41,635 nt of DNA, from positions 1 to 41,635 of the forward strand of contig JADJEF010000001.1 of NCBI GenBank assembly GCA_016702335.1, written 5' to 3'. Position 1 is the first letter of the stretch, and each line of letters begins with the position of its first letter. This document shows, piece after piece, positions 17,255 through 25,083 of this stretch. Source of the DNA: Rhodocyclaceae bacterium. GTDB lineage: Bacteria > Pseudomonadota > Gammaproteobacteria > Burkholderiales > Rhodocyclaceae. Made by a program: the position numbers and the translations under genes. The notes beneath the pieces were generated by a model. That model was not told where the DNA came from and made no database searches. It was given only the letters and a program-made list of their open reading frames with translations.

Positions 17255-20098
17255 ATGGCACTCACCTATCAAGATGCACTGAGCAAAATCGGTACCGATG
17301 GCTATACCGGCGTTGACGGCTTGCGCCGTTTGGTCAACGAAACTTCCGCCATCGCGATCAATGCCGCACCGGACGCAACGCTGCTTCTGTACAGCAAAGA
17401 TGTTGATGGGGTGGACGCGTGGCGCATCGCTGATACGGTCAGCAACGGCTCTGTTGATACGGACGGGCTAAAACGAGTCGTTACGATGGCGGACACCGCT
17501 GTTGCTGAGTTGTTGGACGACCCGAACTTCAAACGAGCCCTTTTTGAAGCCGTTGGGGAAAATACACAAACCTACAACCTCATCCTCGACGGAAGAGACG
17601 TCACAGGAAATCTGCGGGTAAGCAATACGTCCTTCTGGGACGACGCCTCGCGCAACCTGGCCAGTTCGGCAACGGGCAACATCGTCACGATGGCCGAGAA
17701 CGCTGGAATGGATAGCGTCTTTGTCCAGTCCGAAATCGACGCGGCACTGAATAGTCAAGCCCGCACCATCAACGGCATGCTGCGCGAGGACTTGCTGCGG
17801 ATGCGCAACGACCTGCTGGCCGGTTCTTCGACCATGACCGATGCTCATGTCGACTATGTCAATCGCATCATGCGCGATACGATCAACACCGGATCATTGG
17901 AGCAGACCCGTGCGCTTACGCTGGCGTTGGATAGTGGCGGAAACTTCGCAGGCGTAGGGACGAAGGCCTATCTCGATAGGATTGGATTGTCTGGCCTCGG
18001 CAGTGATTTACCCTTTGATGTCACAGGTCATCCGCCAATGATCGCGCAGTCGCGTGAAGCTATTAGCAACTCGCAGATCGCCAACGACTATCTAAAGCAA
18101 TACGGACAAGAGCGTTTCGCGCTAGCCGAAGCGTCAGGCGATGCCACAAAGATGGTCGATGCCGGTCGCTGGCTTTCCAAATTAGGTGTCATGGGCGATC
18201 TGCTTTTCATTGGACTTGTAGCCCGCGACGCCAACGCCGCCTACGCCGAAGGCGACACCGCTCGTGGAAATCAGATTGTCGGTGACTGGGCGTTGGAATT
18301 TTCTGGTGGTCTGGCTGGCGGCGTCCTGGCTGCGAAGCTGGCGGCATCCGCGCTCGCGCCGTTGTATCTCACCGGGCCGGCGGGTGCCGCCATCGCCGGT
18401 GGCCTGACGCTTATCGCTGGCATCGCCGGCGGGATTGGCGGCGAGTTTGCGGTACATAGGGTCGCCGACGCCATCGCCTCTATGTTTGGTTCCGCCACAA
18501 ACGTCCGCCCCCCCAACCGCGACCCCCTAACCCTAGACCTCGACAACGATGGCCTCGAAACCATCGGCATCACCCCCACCGCCCCCATCCTCTTCGACCA
18601 CGACGGCGATGCCATCAAGACCACCACCGGCTGGATCAAATCCGACGATGCCCTGCTGGTGCTCGATCGCAATGGCAACGGCCTCATGGACAACGGCTGC
18701 GAACTCTTCGGCGATGCCACCGATCTCTACACCGGCGGCAAAGCGGCTGACAGCTTCGCCGCCCTCGCACAAGAAGACACCAATCGGGATGGCAAAGTCG
18801 ACGCCCTCGACGCCCGCTTTGCCGACCTGCGGCTGTGGCGCGACCTGAACCAGGACGGTCTTTCGCAAGCCAACGAACTCAGCACCCTAGAAGCGCAAGG
18901 CGTCGTCGCCCTCAACGTTGCCAACACCAGCCATGCCCAGCTACTCGCCAACGGCAACCGCATCGCCGACCTGGGCAGCTTCGTGCGCAGTGACGGCACC
19001 GGCGGCACCCTGGGCGACACCGCTCAGATGGCCGACATCGATCTGGCCAGCAACCCCTTCTACAGCCAATTCACCGATACCGTTGCCCTCACCGAAGCCA
19101 CGCAGGGGCTACCCGACATGGCTGGCGCCGGCATGGTCAGAAGCCTGCGCCAGGCGGCCAGCCTGGCCACGCCCGAAGGCGCAGCGCTCGCCGTCTTGCT
19201 CGGCCAGTACGCCCAGGCCACCACGCGCAGCGAACAACAGGCCTTGCTCGACCCACTGCTCGCCGCCTGGGCCGCCACCAGCCCCATGGTCACCACCTTT
19301 GACGGTGCCTACGCCGGCCATCCCCTCACCGTCAATGTCGAGGGCGTGGCCACCGGCAGCGCCGCCTATCAGGCATGGGCCGCCAAGCTCGACATCCTCG
19401 AACGCTTCAACGGCCGCACCTTCAATGTCGTGCCGGCGGGCAATGGCGCCGTCAGCGTCACCCTGCTGACTGGCGCCCAGCTTCTTCTCGGGCAGAGCTA
19501 CGACAGCCTCAAGCAATCGGTCTATGCCGGCCTGGTCGCGCAGACCCGCTTGCAGCCCTTGCTCGATAAGGTACAGCTCACCGTGGGCGCAGTGGGCATC
19601 ACGCTCGACCTGAGCGAAGTCGAGGCCGCCCTCGTGGCCGGCCTGAATGCCGACCCGGTCAATGGTCTCGCCGATCTGGCCGATTTCACGCGCGCGACCG
19701 GGTCGATGCTGGCCGGTAGCGAGTGGAACCCGGCACGGCTGCTCGGCGAGTTTCTCGATAGCCATGCGCTGACGCCCCAGATCAGCGCGGCGCTGCACGA
19801 TGCCGGCATCGTCGTCAAAGGTGTTACCCCGGGGACGGCGACCGGCACCGGCTTTGCCGACGTCATTGTCGGTGCTGCGGGCAATGACGTGATAGCCGGT
19901 GGCGAGGGCGACGATGTGCTGCTCGGGCGCGAGGGCGGCGATACGCTCTCGGGCGGGGCGGGGAATGATGCGCTGGTTGGGGAGGCGATGCTGGTGCGGG
20001 TCATTCGCGGGACGTTTATGCCGGTGCCGTTCGCAAGTCGGCGCTGGTGGGACGGCGGTTTAGATTGTGCGAATGAGATATGGAGTGTGGTCGCGTGA
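17255..20098 (+). CDS. Effector-RTX protein, unit B, C-terminally truncated
   Basis: 947 residues, intact frame. Residues 1-420 are unique in the window: mostly helical, ending in an Ala/Gly-rich hydrophobic region (GGLAGGVLAAKLAASALAPL and AGGLTLIAGIAGGIGGEFAV, about 350-405) that could insert in membranes. The shared module begins at Asp423 with EF-hand-like loops (DPLTLDLDNDGLETIG, DHDGDAIKT, DRNGNGLMDNGCELFG, DTNRDGKVD, DLNQDGLSQANEL). A helical part follows, and only three or four RTX nonapeptides (GGEGDDVLL, GGAGNDALV). The last 38 residues (EAMLVRVIRGTFMPVPFASR and onwards) come from the 153-bp repeat, so the long RTX region and secretion tail are missing. The effector activity is inferred. 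Likely a silent or donor cassette rather than an exported protein. Confidence 0.85.
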   Translation: MALTYQDALSKIGTDGYTGVDGLRRLVNETSAIAINAAPDATLLLYSKDVDGVDAWRIADTVSNGSVDTDGLKRVVTMADTAVAELLDDPNFKRALFEAVGENTQTYNLILDGRDVTGNLRVSNTSFWDDASRNLASSATGNIVTMAENAGMDSVFVQSEIDAALNSQARTINGMLREDLLRMRNDLLAGSSTMTDAHVDYVNRIMRDTINTGSLEQTRALTLALDSGGNFAGVGTKAYLDRIGLSGLGSDLPFDVTGHPPMIAQSREAISNSQIANDYLKQYGQERFALAEASGDATKMVDAGRWLSKLGVMGDLLFIGLVARDANAAYAEGDTARGNQIVGDWALEFSGGLAGGVLAAKLAASALAPLYLTGPAGAAIAGGLTLIAGIAGGIGGEFAVHRVADAIASMFGSATNVRPPNRDPLTLDLDNDGLETIGITPTAPILFDHDGDAIKTTTGWIKSDDALLVLDRNGNGLMDNGCELFGDATDLYTGGKAADSFAALAQEDTNRDGKVDALDARFADLRLWRDLNQDGLSQANELSTLEAQGVVALNVANTSHAQLLANGNRIADLGSFVRSDGTGGTLGDTAQMADIDLASNPFYSQFTDTVALTEATQGLPDMAGAGMVRSLRQAASLATPEGAALAVLLGQYAQATTRSEQQALLDPLLAAWAATSPMVTTFDGAYAGHPLTVNVEGVATGSAAYQAWAAKLDILERFNGRTFNVVPAGNGAVSVTLLTGAQLLLGQSYDSLKQSVYAGLVAQTRLQPLLDKVQLTVGAVGITLDLSEVEAALVAGLNADPVNGLADLADFTRATGSMLAGSEWNPARLLGEFLDSHALTPQISAALHDAGIVVKGVTPGTATGTGFADVIVGAAGNDVIAGGEGDDVLLGREGGDTLSGGAGNDALVGEAMLVRVIRGTFMPVPFASRRWWDGGLDCANEIWSVVA

Positions 20099-20136
20099 GC
20101 AATGACGATGAAAACCGTGGTCTGTCCCCAAAAATG
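19984..20136 (+). repeat. 153-bp terminal element, copy 1 (encodes the aberrant tail)
   Basis: Near-identical to 23024-23176 and 26919-27071. It replaces the RTX repeats of its gene, supplies the stop codon, contains the REP-like GCAAGTCGGCGCTGGTGGGA, and ends with CCGTGGTCTGTCCCCAAAAA. It is at the same point of the conserved module in all three truncated units. Confidence 0.88.
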
Positions 20137-20162
20137 CGGAGTTTTATGACAGGAGATGATTT

Positions 20163-21098
20163 ATGAGTATGCCAATTTTTAATATCTCAAGGAATTTATT
20201 TTGGCTATTGATTGCGTTTGGATTTTCCATGTCTGGATATGCACGTGATCCAGACTTGACGATTTCATCGTCATCGCGATTGGTAAATTCATCGAGTGTA
20301 ACTAACACAGAAATCACCAAAGCAATTGATCTTGTCAAGAAAGGTGGCAAGAGCAATATCGACAATGCACTAGAAATACTTCAGCGTGCTGCGAAAAAAG
20401 GCAACCCCGATGCACAGTTCTACCTGGGTAGTATGTTTCTCGATGGTCTTGGAGTTGAAGCTAGCAGTGAGAAAGCAAGACAATGGTTTCTCCGTGCCGC
20501 TGAGAACGGGAACACAAATGCGCAATACAACATAGCGAGCATGATGGAGAGCGGCGCAGGCGGGTTAAAAGATGTTGCTCGTGCAATCGTTTGGCTCCGC
20601 AAAGCATCCGCCGGCGGTCACGGTGTAGCGAGCAGCAATCTCGGTGCCATCTACCTTGAGGGACGCGGGGTACCGATTGATAAGAAACTCGCCGTCGATT
20701 TCTTTGCTATTTCCGCAAAGCAAAAATACGTTCCTGCGATGCGGTCTCTGGGGCGGCTCTATCTAACTGGAGAAGGGGTACCGCGAAACCTAGCCAAAGG
20801 CATAGAGCTACTTGGCGAAGCTTCCCAATTCGGAGACAACGAAAGTACCTTCGACTTAGCTAGCGCATATCTAGATGGTAAAGGAGGAATTCCGACTGAT
20901 CAAGCCAAGGCTCTGTCGCTCTTTGTCAAATCAGCCGACTCTGGTCACGCGCCATCGCAATACATGGCCAGTTACATGTACGGAAAAGGATTAGGAACTA
21001 CCAGAGACTTGAATCAGGCTAATAAGTGGATGCGGGCAGCCGCAGATCAAGGATTTCAAAAAGCAGTAGATTTTGTGAAGCTTAATAATTTGAGATAG
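20163..21098 (+). CDS. Sel1-like repeat protein, exported, candidate immunity protein
   Basis: 311 residues; AGGAG at 20151-20155 supports the ATG at 20163. The N-terminus (LFWLLIAFGFSMSGYA) is a signal peptide. The rest is about seven 36-residue Sel1-like repeats: GNPDAQFYLGSMFLDGLGVE, NTNAQYNIASMMESG, GVASSNLGAIYLEGRGVP, VPAMRSLGRLYLTGEGVP, APSQYMASYMYGKGLG. Sel1-repeat proteins act as scaffolds and several are known immunity proteins for secreted phospholipase effectors. The effector-RTX gene starts nine bases downstream with overlapping translation signals, so this is a tight pair. GC content is lower than that of the shared module, which suggests separate origin. Confidence 0.85.
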   Translation: MSMPIFNISRNLFWLLIAFGFSMSGYARDPDLTISSSSRLVNSSSVTNTEITKAIDLVKKGGKSNIDNALEILQRAAKKGNPDAQFYLGSMFLDGLGVEASSEKARQWFLRAAENGNTNAQYNIASMMESGAGGLKDVARAIVWLRKASAGGHGVASSNLGAIYLEGRGVPIDKKLAVDFFAISAKQKYVPAMRSLGRLYLTGEGVPRNLAKGIELLGEASQFGDNESTFDLASAYLDGKGGIPTDQAKALSLFVKSADSGHAPSQYMASYMYGKGLGTTRDLNQANKWMRAAADQGFQKAVDFVKLNNLR

Positions 21099-21107
21099 GA
21101 GTATGTC

Positions 21108-23138
21108 ATGGGAATTATTTCTAGATTGATTGACATTGGTGATGCCGCCTTTACGGCTGGAGCGATTGGTACGCATGCTTATGACCTCGGAAAGGCGACA
21201 AATTCCATTCAAAATCTTTGCATTGACTTGGCTGCATCGCAATCGCCATCAGATGCGCAGCGCTCGGCCATTCGCAGCGCTTTTGAAGAGTGGGCGCATG
21301 CGCTTTCCGTAGCCGGCGGTGATGTCGGTCAAGGTATTTTGGGTCTTAGCGATCCATTGGCTGAGTTAATCGACGATCTTAGAACGAGGACTTCACCTCC
21401 ACCAAACGAGTCACTTCTTAATGCTTACGATTCATTGGATTCAATAACTGGCGGCCCAGCGGGTCGGTATGAAACAGGTTTGTGTAGACCATTCTTACCA
21501 CATGTGTCATCAGGTACCAATGAAACCTTCACCACCGCCACCACCATCGCCCCTCGCCGCGACCCCCTCACCCTCGACCTCGACAACGACGGTCTCGAAA
21601 CCATCGGCATCAGCACAGCGAACCCCATCCTCTTCGACCACGACGGCGACGGTATCAAATCTGCCACCGGCTGGATCAAACCCGACGACGCCCTGCTCGT
21701 GTTTGACCGCAACGGTAACGGCCGCATCGACAACGGCAGCGAACTCTTTGGTGATGCCACCGCTCTCTACACCGGCGGCCTGGCCCGTGATGGCTTCGCC
21801 GCCCTCGCGCAAGAAGACACCAATCTGGATGGCAAAGTCGACGCCCTCGACGCCCGCTTTGCCGACCTGCGCCTGTGGCGCGACCTGAACCAGGACGGTG
21901 TTTCGCAAGCCAACGAACTCAGCACCCTGGCGGCGCAAGGCGTCATCGCCCTCAATGTCGCCAGCACCAGCCATGCCCAGATGCTCGCCAACGGCAACCG
22001 CCTGGCCGATTTGGGCAGCTTCGTGCGCAGCGATGGCAGTGGAGGCACCCTGGGCGACACCGCCCAGATGGCCGACATCGATCTGGCCAGCAACCCCTTC
22101 TACAGCCAATTCACCGATACCGTTGCCCTCACCGAAGCCACGCAGGGGCTACCTGACATGGCTGGCACCGGCATGGTCAGAAGCCTGCGCCAGGCCGCGA
22201 GTCTGGCGACGCCCGAAGGCGAGGCGCTCGCCGTCTTGCTCGGCCAGTACGCCCAGGCCACCACGCGCAGCGAACAACAGGCCTTGCTCGACCCACTGCT
22301 CGCCGCCTGGGCCGCCACCAGCCCCATGGCCACCACCTTTGCCGGTGCCTACGCCGGCCATCCCCTCACCGTCAATGTCGAGGGCGTGGCCACCGGCAGC
22401 GCAACCTATCAGGCCTGGTCCGCCAAGCTCGACATCCTCGAACGCTTCAACGGCCGCACCTTCAACGTCGTGCCTGCGGGCAATGGGGCCATCACCGTCA
22501 CCCTGCTGGCGGGTGCCCAGACGCTCCTTGAGCAAAGCTATGACAGCCTCAAGCAATCGGTCTATGCCGGCCTGGTCGCGCAGACCCGCTTGCAGCCCTT
22601 GCTGGACAAGGTAGAGCTCACCGTGGGCGCAGCGGGCATCACGCTCGACCTGAGCGAAGTCGAGGCCGCACTCGTGGCTGGCCTGAACGCCGACCCCGTC
22701 AACGGCCTGGCCGACCTGGCCGATTTCTCCCGTGCCACTGGGTCCATGCTGGCCGGTAGCGACTGGAACCCAGCCGGGCTGCTGGGCGAGTTTCTCGATA
22801 GCCATGCGCTGACGCCCGAGATCAGCGCGGCGCTGCACGATGCCGGCATCGTCGTCAAAGGTGTTACCCCGGGGACGGCGACCGGCACCGGCTTTGCCGA
22901 CGTCATTGTCGGTGCTGCGGGCAATGACGTGATAGCCGGTGGCGAGGGCGACGATGTGCTGCTCGGGCGCGAGGGCGGCGATACGCTCTCGGGCGAGGCG
23001 GGGAATGATGTGCTGGATGGGGAGGCGATGCTGGTGCGGGTCATTCGCGGGACGTTTATGCCGGTGCCGTTCGCAAGTCGGCGCTGGTGGGACGGCGGTT
23101 TAGATTGTGCGAATGAGATATGGAGGGTGGTCGCGTGA
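21108..23138 (+). CDS. Effector-RTX protein, unit C, C-terminally truncated
   Basis: 676 residues, AGGAG six bases before the start. Residues 1-150 are unique (RLIDIGDAAFTAGAIGTHAY, then AIRSAFEEWAHALSVAGGDV, ending in a Pro/Thr-rich linker). They show no motif that I recognise. The conserved module starts at Asp152 and, together with its terminal element, is exactly as long (1616 bp) as those of units B and D. The tail is the same 153-bp element with the ASRRWWDGG stretch. Few RTX nonapeptides remain. The partner is the exported Sel1-repeat protein upstream, so an activity against membranes or the periplasm would fit; this is inference. Confidence 0.82.
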   Translation: MGIISRLIDIGDAAFTAGAIGTHAYDLGKATNSIQNLCIDLAASQSPSDAQRSAIRSAFEEWAHALSVAGGDVGQGILGLSDPLAELIDDLRTRTSPPPNESLLNAYDSLDSITGGPAGRYETGLCRPFLPHVSSGTNETFTTATTIAPRRDPLTLDLDNDGLETIGISTANPILFDHDGDGIKSATGWIKPDDALLVFDRNGNGRIDNGSELFGDATALYTGGLARDGFAALAQEDTNLDGKVDALDARFADLRLWRDLNQDGVSQANELSTLAAQGVIALNVASTSHAQMLANGNRLADLGSFVRSDGSGGTLGDTAQMADIDLASNPFYSQFTDTVALTEATQGLPDMAGTGMVRSLRQAASLATPEGEALAVLLGQYAQATTRSEQQALLDPLLAAWAATSPMATTFAGAYAGHPLTVNVEGVATGSATYQAWSAKLDILERFNGRTFNVVPAGNGAITVTLLAGAQTLLEQSYDSLKQSVYAGLVAQTRLQPLLDKVELTVGAAGITLDLSEVEAALVAGLNADPVNGLADLADFSRATGSMLAGSDWNPAGLLGEFLDSHALTPEISAALHDAGIVVKGVTPGTATGTGFADVIVGAAGNDVIAGGEGDDVLLGREGGDTLSGEAGNDVLDGEAMLVRVIRGTFMPVPFASRRWWDGGLDCANEIWRVVA

Positions 23139-23176
23139 GCAATGACGATGAATACCGTGGTCTGTCCCCAAAAATG
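23024..23176 (+). repeat. 153-bp terminal element, copy 2
   Basis: Second copy of the element that truncates the RTX units. Its end (CTGTCCCCAAAAATG, 23162-23176) is repeated at 23568-23582, on the far side of an inserted stretch (23177-23567). Confidence 0.88.
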
Positions 23177-23179
23177 CAC

Positions 23180-23545
23180 GGGCGCATCCGACTTCTCATC
23201 GGTGTCGATGGCAGGAGTACGGTTTCCCTTCCCTGCCCCACCCGCCGATATTCCGGCGGATACCGATGAGACCTCCCAGTTCCTGCGCAAGTAACTTCCC
23301 GGCATGCTCAGGGTCTCCGACCGCGTGGAACCTCGACGAGACTCGCGTTTAACGCCTCGCTTCGTGTTGCCTTCCGCTTGACAGAACAGCGTCGGCGTTC
23401 CAGATTTATGATTTCGCGGCTCAATGGCTGGCCTGCCGGTGTCCCCTGCCAACGCTTCGCCGCACACCTCGCGATGTGCAACGCATGACTCGGGGTCAAG
23501 ACGGTTCGCTACTCCTTCCTTGTATTGGACTTCCACCAACTATCA
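23180..23545 (-). mobile_element. Possible group II intron remnant (5' region only)
   Basis: Read on the minus strand, this stretch gives GTGGAAGTCCAATACAAGGA and GACCCCGAGTCATGCG, and its spurious translation is VEVQYKEGVANRLDPESCVA. Such sequences are familiar from the structured RNA upstream of group II intron reverse transcriptase genes. No reverse transcriptase frame and no intron 3' end are present, so it is at most a relic. It lies between two copies of CTGTCCCCAAAAATG, suggesting it was carried into the array with that repeat. Identification is from memory and needs a covariance search. Confidence 0.4.
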
Positions 23546-23579
23546 CTTGCCAGTTTGTACTGGCGCACTCTGTCCCCAA

Positions 23580-23730
23580 AAATGATTTCTTCGCCAAACG
23601 CGAGGCTGTGCTTGATCAATCGTATCAGGCGCTCAAAGATTCCGTGTATGGCGCTGCAAGCCTGGCTCAAGGCATCTGGACAGCCTCGAACTGAGCATCC
23701 GCGAGGCGGTACCGCAGCTACCTTGAGATA
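23580..23730 (+). pseudogene. Decayed fragment of the RTX-unit helical module
   Basis: FFAKREAVLDQSYQALKDSV then YGA..(shift)..QAWLK and LELSIREAV match the same part of the conserved module as the remnant at 15120-15470. The two remnants resemble each other (REAV.DQSYQALKDSV) more than they resemble the intact units (EQSYDSLKQSV). Both lie upstream of a leader repeat. A REP-like GAAGTCGGCGCTGGCGGAAT follows at 23741-23760. Confidence 0.65.
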
Positions 23731-23817
23731 GGCAACATCTGAAGTCGGCGCTGGCGGAATGAAATGTCCCGAATCGGGTTCGGCGATGCATGCCCGTTGC
23801 CGCTAACCATGGGCAGT

Positions 23818-24045
23818 GGCGGGTCGCCGCTTAAGTCGGTGAGCCTCAGCCCAACTAAATGACGCAAAGTGTTATGTAGATAACACTTTGGCCCAATTTG
23901 TTCTTGTCCGGCCTTGACGGCTCGTTCAGCATTCGGGCCTCGCGCAACGGCCTTGCACCTGATTGTTGGAGTGGCATGAAGATGAGATGGAGAGCGGGTA
24001 TGGATAGCACGATGACTACAGCAACTCGGCGCTGGTGGGACGGCG
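23818..24045 (+). repeat. Leader repeat, copy 2
   Basis: Matches 15458-15724 but lacks part of the middle; it ends in GCAACTCGGCGCTGGTGGGA (REP-like). It precedes the immunity-type gene at 24113. The palindrome is at 23866-23889. Confidence 0.85.
23866..23889. promoter_or_regulatory. 9-6-9 palindrome, candidate CRP-family operator, copy 2
   Basis: AAAGTGTTA-TGTAGA-TAACACTTT, arms identical to copy 1 with a changed spacer. The spacer creates an in-frame stop in the frame that is open in copies 1 and 3, showing that the DNA site rather than a peptide is conserved. Confidence 0.7.
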
Positions 24046-24112
24046 ACGGGATATCTTGGCGCATCCTTGTTTGCGTTCCGGTCAATGAATCATTCGAATC
24101 TGGAGTATGAAA

Positions 24113-24544
24113 ATGGCTTTTGAATTACGTAAATTTGCCGAAGCAGACCAACCGAAATACGACAGTCTGCATTTGAAGAATCCCCTTCATACCTTTCGTT
24201 ATCCAGCCGACTGGGTTGTTGATGCTGAGCGCGATGCGCTCATGGTCGACTTTGGCGGGCGAGGCTACCTACCGCCCGAGCGTGCCGAGCCACCGTATTT
24301 TTATGCTTTTGCCTGGCACGGACAGATCGTGGAGCTTGAGGCTTATTACAGCAGCAAGACTTTGGCGACCGGAGAGTTTGTGCCTCTGCACCAAATCACG
24401 TGCACCAAGGTACCCAAAGCGTTGGAAAACAAAATCGAATCAATGAAGACCTTGGTCGCAGAAGCGTTCGTCGCTTTTGAGCATAGAAGCAAATATCCAG
24501 CCAAAACAGTGACCGTCGAATTCTCCAAAATTCTCTACGTATAA
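24113..24544 (+). CDS. Small soluble protein, candidate orphan immunity, paralogue of 16765-17241
   Basis: 143 residues. ATG 24113 is chosen because GGAG (24102-24105) is seven bases upstream; ATG 24107 is too close to it. The core WVVDAERDALMVDFGGRG, PYFYAFAWHGQIVELEAYYS, then VPKALENKIESMKTLVAEAF parallels the unit B protein. No signal or membrane span. The next frame downstream is only a 54-residue fragment, so its effector appears lost, leaving an orphan immunity gene. Confidence 0.7.
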   Translation: MAFELRKFAEADQPKYDSLHLKNPLHTFRYPADWVVDAERDALMVDFGGRGYLPPERAEPPYFYAFAWHGQIVELEAYYSSKTLATGEFVPLHQITCTKVPKALENKIESMKTLVAEAFVAFEHRSKYPAKTVTVEFSKILYV

Positions 24545-24556
24545 ATTCACGAAAAG

Positions 24557-24721
24557 ATGACTACTCCCACACTAAGCCTGATCGATTTCGTCGACAACTG
24601 GCGCACGAGCCAAGGTATTACATCGAATATCGCGTTGAACGACGCACAAGCGACATCATTCGCCGCCGATTTGGTAGCGAGAGTCTCAACTCTTGCTGTG
24701 ACCCCTTCTGACCCTACTTAA
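24557..24721 (+). CDS. 54-residue remnant, probable start of a lost effector
   Basis: ATG 24557 (GAAAAG upstream) reads SLIDFVDNWRTSQGITSNIA, then QATSFAADLVARVSTLAV, stopping at 24719-24721. It stands exactly where an effector gene would begin after its immunity gene. No further matching sequence follows before the next unit. The effector body seems deleted; a real small protein cannot be excluded. Confidence 0.4.
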   Translation: MTTPTLSLIDFVDNWRTSQGITSNIALNDAQATSFAADLVARVSTLAVTPSDPT

Positions 24722-24759
24722 TACTTCCAGTTCGGACAAGACTCATACCGGAGAAATAA

Positions 24760-25074
24760 ATGAAGACCTCGCATGATTCGGTGTTGCCCTATTTCAGTAA
24801 GTTGTTCAGGACACCTGAAGGGTGGCTTTATCTCGTGCTTTCGTCCTCATACCTTTTGGCATTTATTTGCTTCGAGTCGGTAGTCATTTACTTGCAACAA
24901 CATGATGTCCAGATAAGCAACGACTACAGAATTTCATTTATTTTCATGCCATTACTCCTACTTGCCGCCCACATCAGATTTGACATTTCTGCCAAAACTA
25001 CCGGCGACCGCCTACTGACTGCGATAGCAATTTTGTGTCTAGCCGCCATACCAATTTTTCGAATTCTTCGCTAA
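24760..25074 (+). CDS. Three-span membrane protein, candidate immunity to unit D effector
   Basis: 104 residues with GGAGAAATAA directly before the start. Three hydrophobic spans: GWLYLVLSSSYLLAFICFES, FIFMPLLLLAAHI, LLTAIAILCLAAIPIF. AT-rich relative to the RTX modules. Its stop is nine bases before the effector-RTX gene, whose N-terminus is itself hydrophobic. A polytopic immunity protein paired with a pore-forming domain is the arrangement known for colicins, hence the proposal. No sequence family recognised. Confidence 0.72.
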   Translation: MKTSHDSVLPYFSKLFRTPEGWLYLVLSSSYLLAFICFESVVIYLQQHDVQISNDYRISFIFMPLLLLAAHIRFDISAKTTGDRLLTAIAILCLAAIPIFRILR

Positions 25075-25083
25075 GGATCAGCA

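Noticed and set aside
19109..22838. Long minus-strand frames such as 19109-19798 and 22149-22838
   Set aside because: They are opposite to the conserved module, similar between copies only because the plus-strand gene is, and are a by-product of high GC codon usage.
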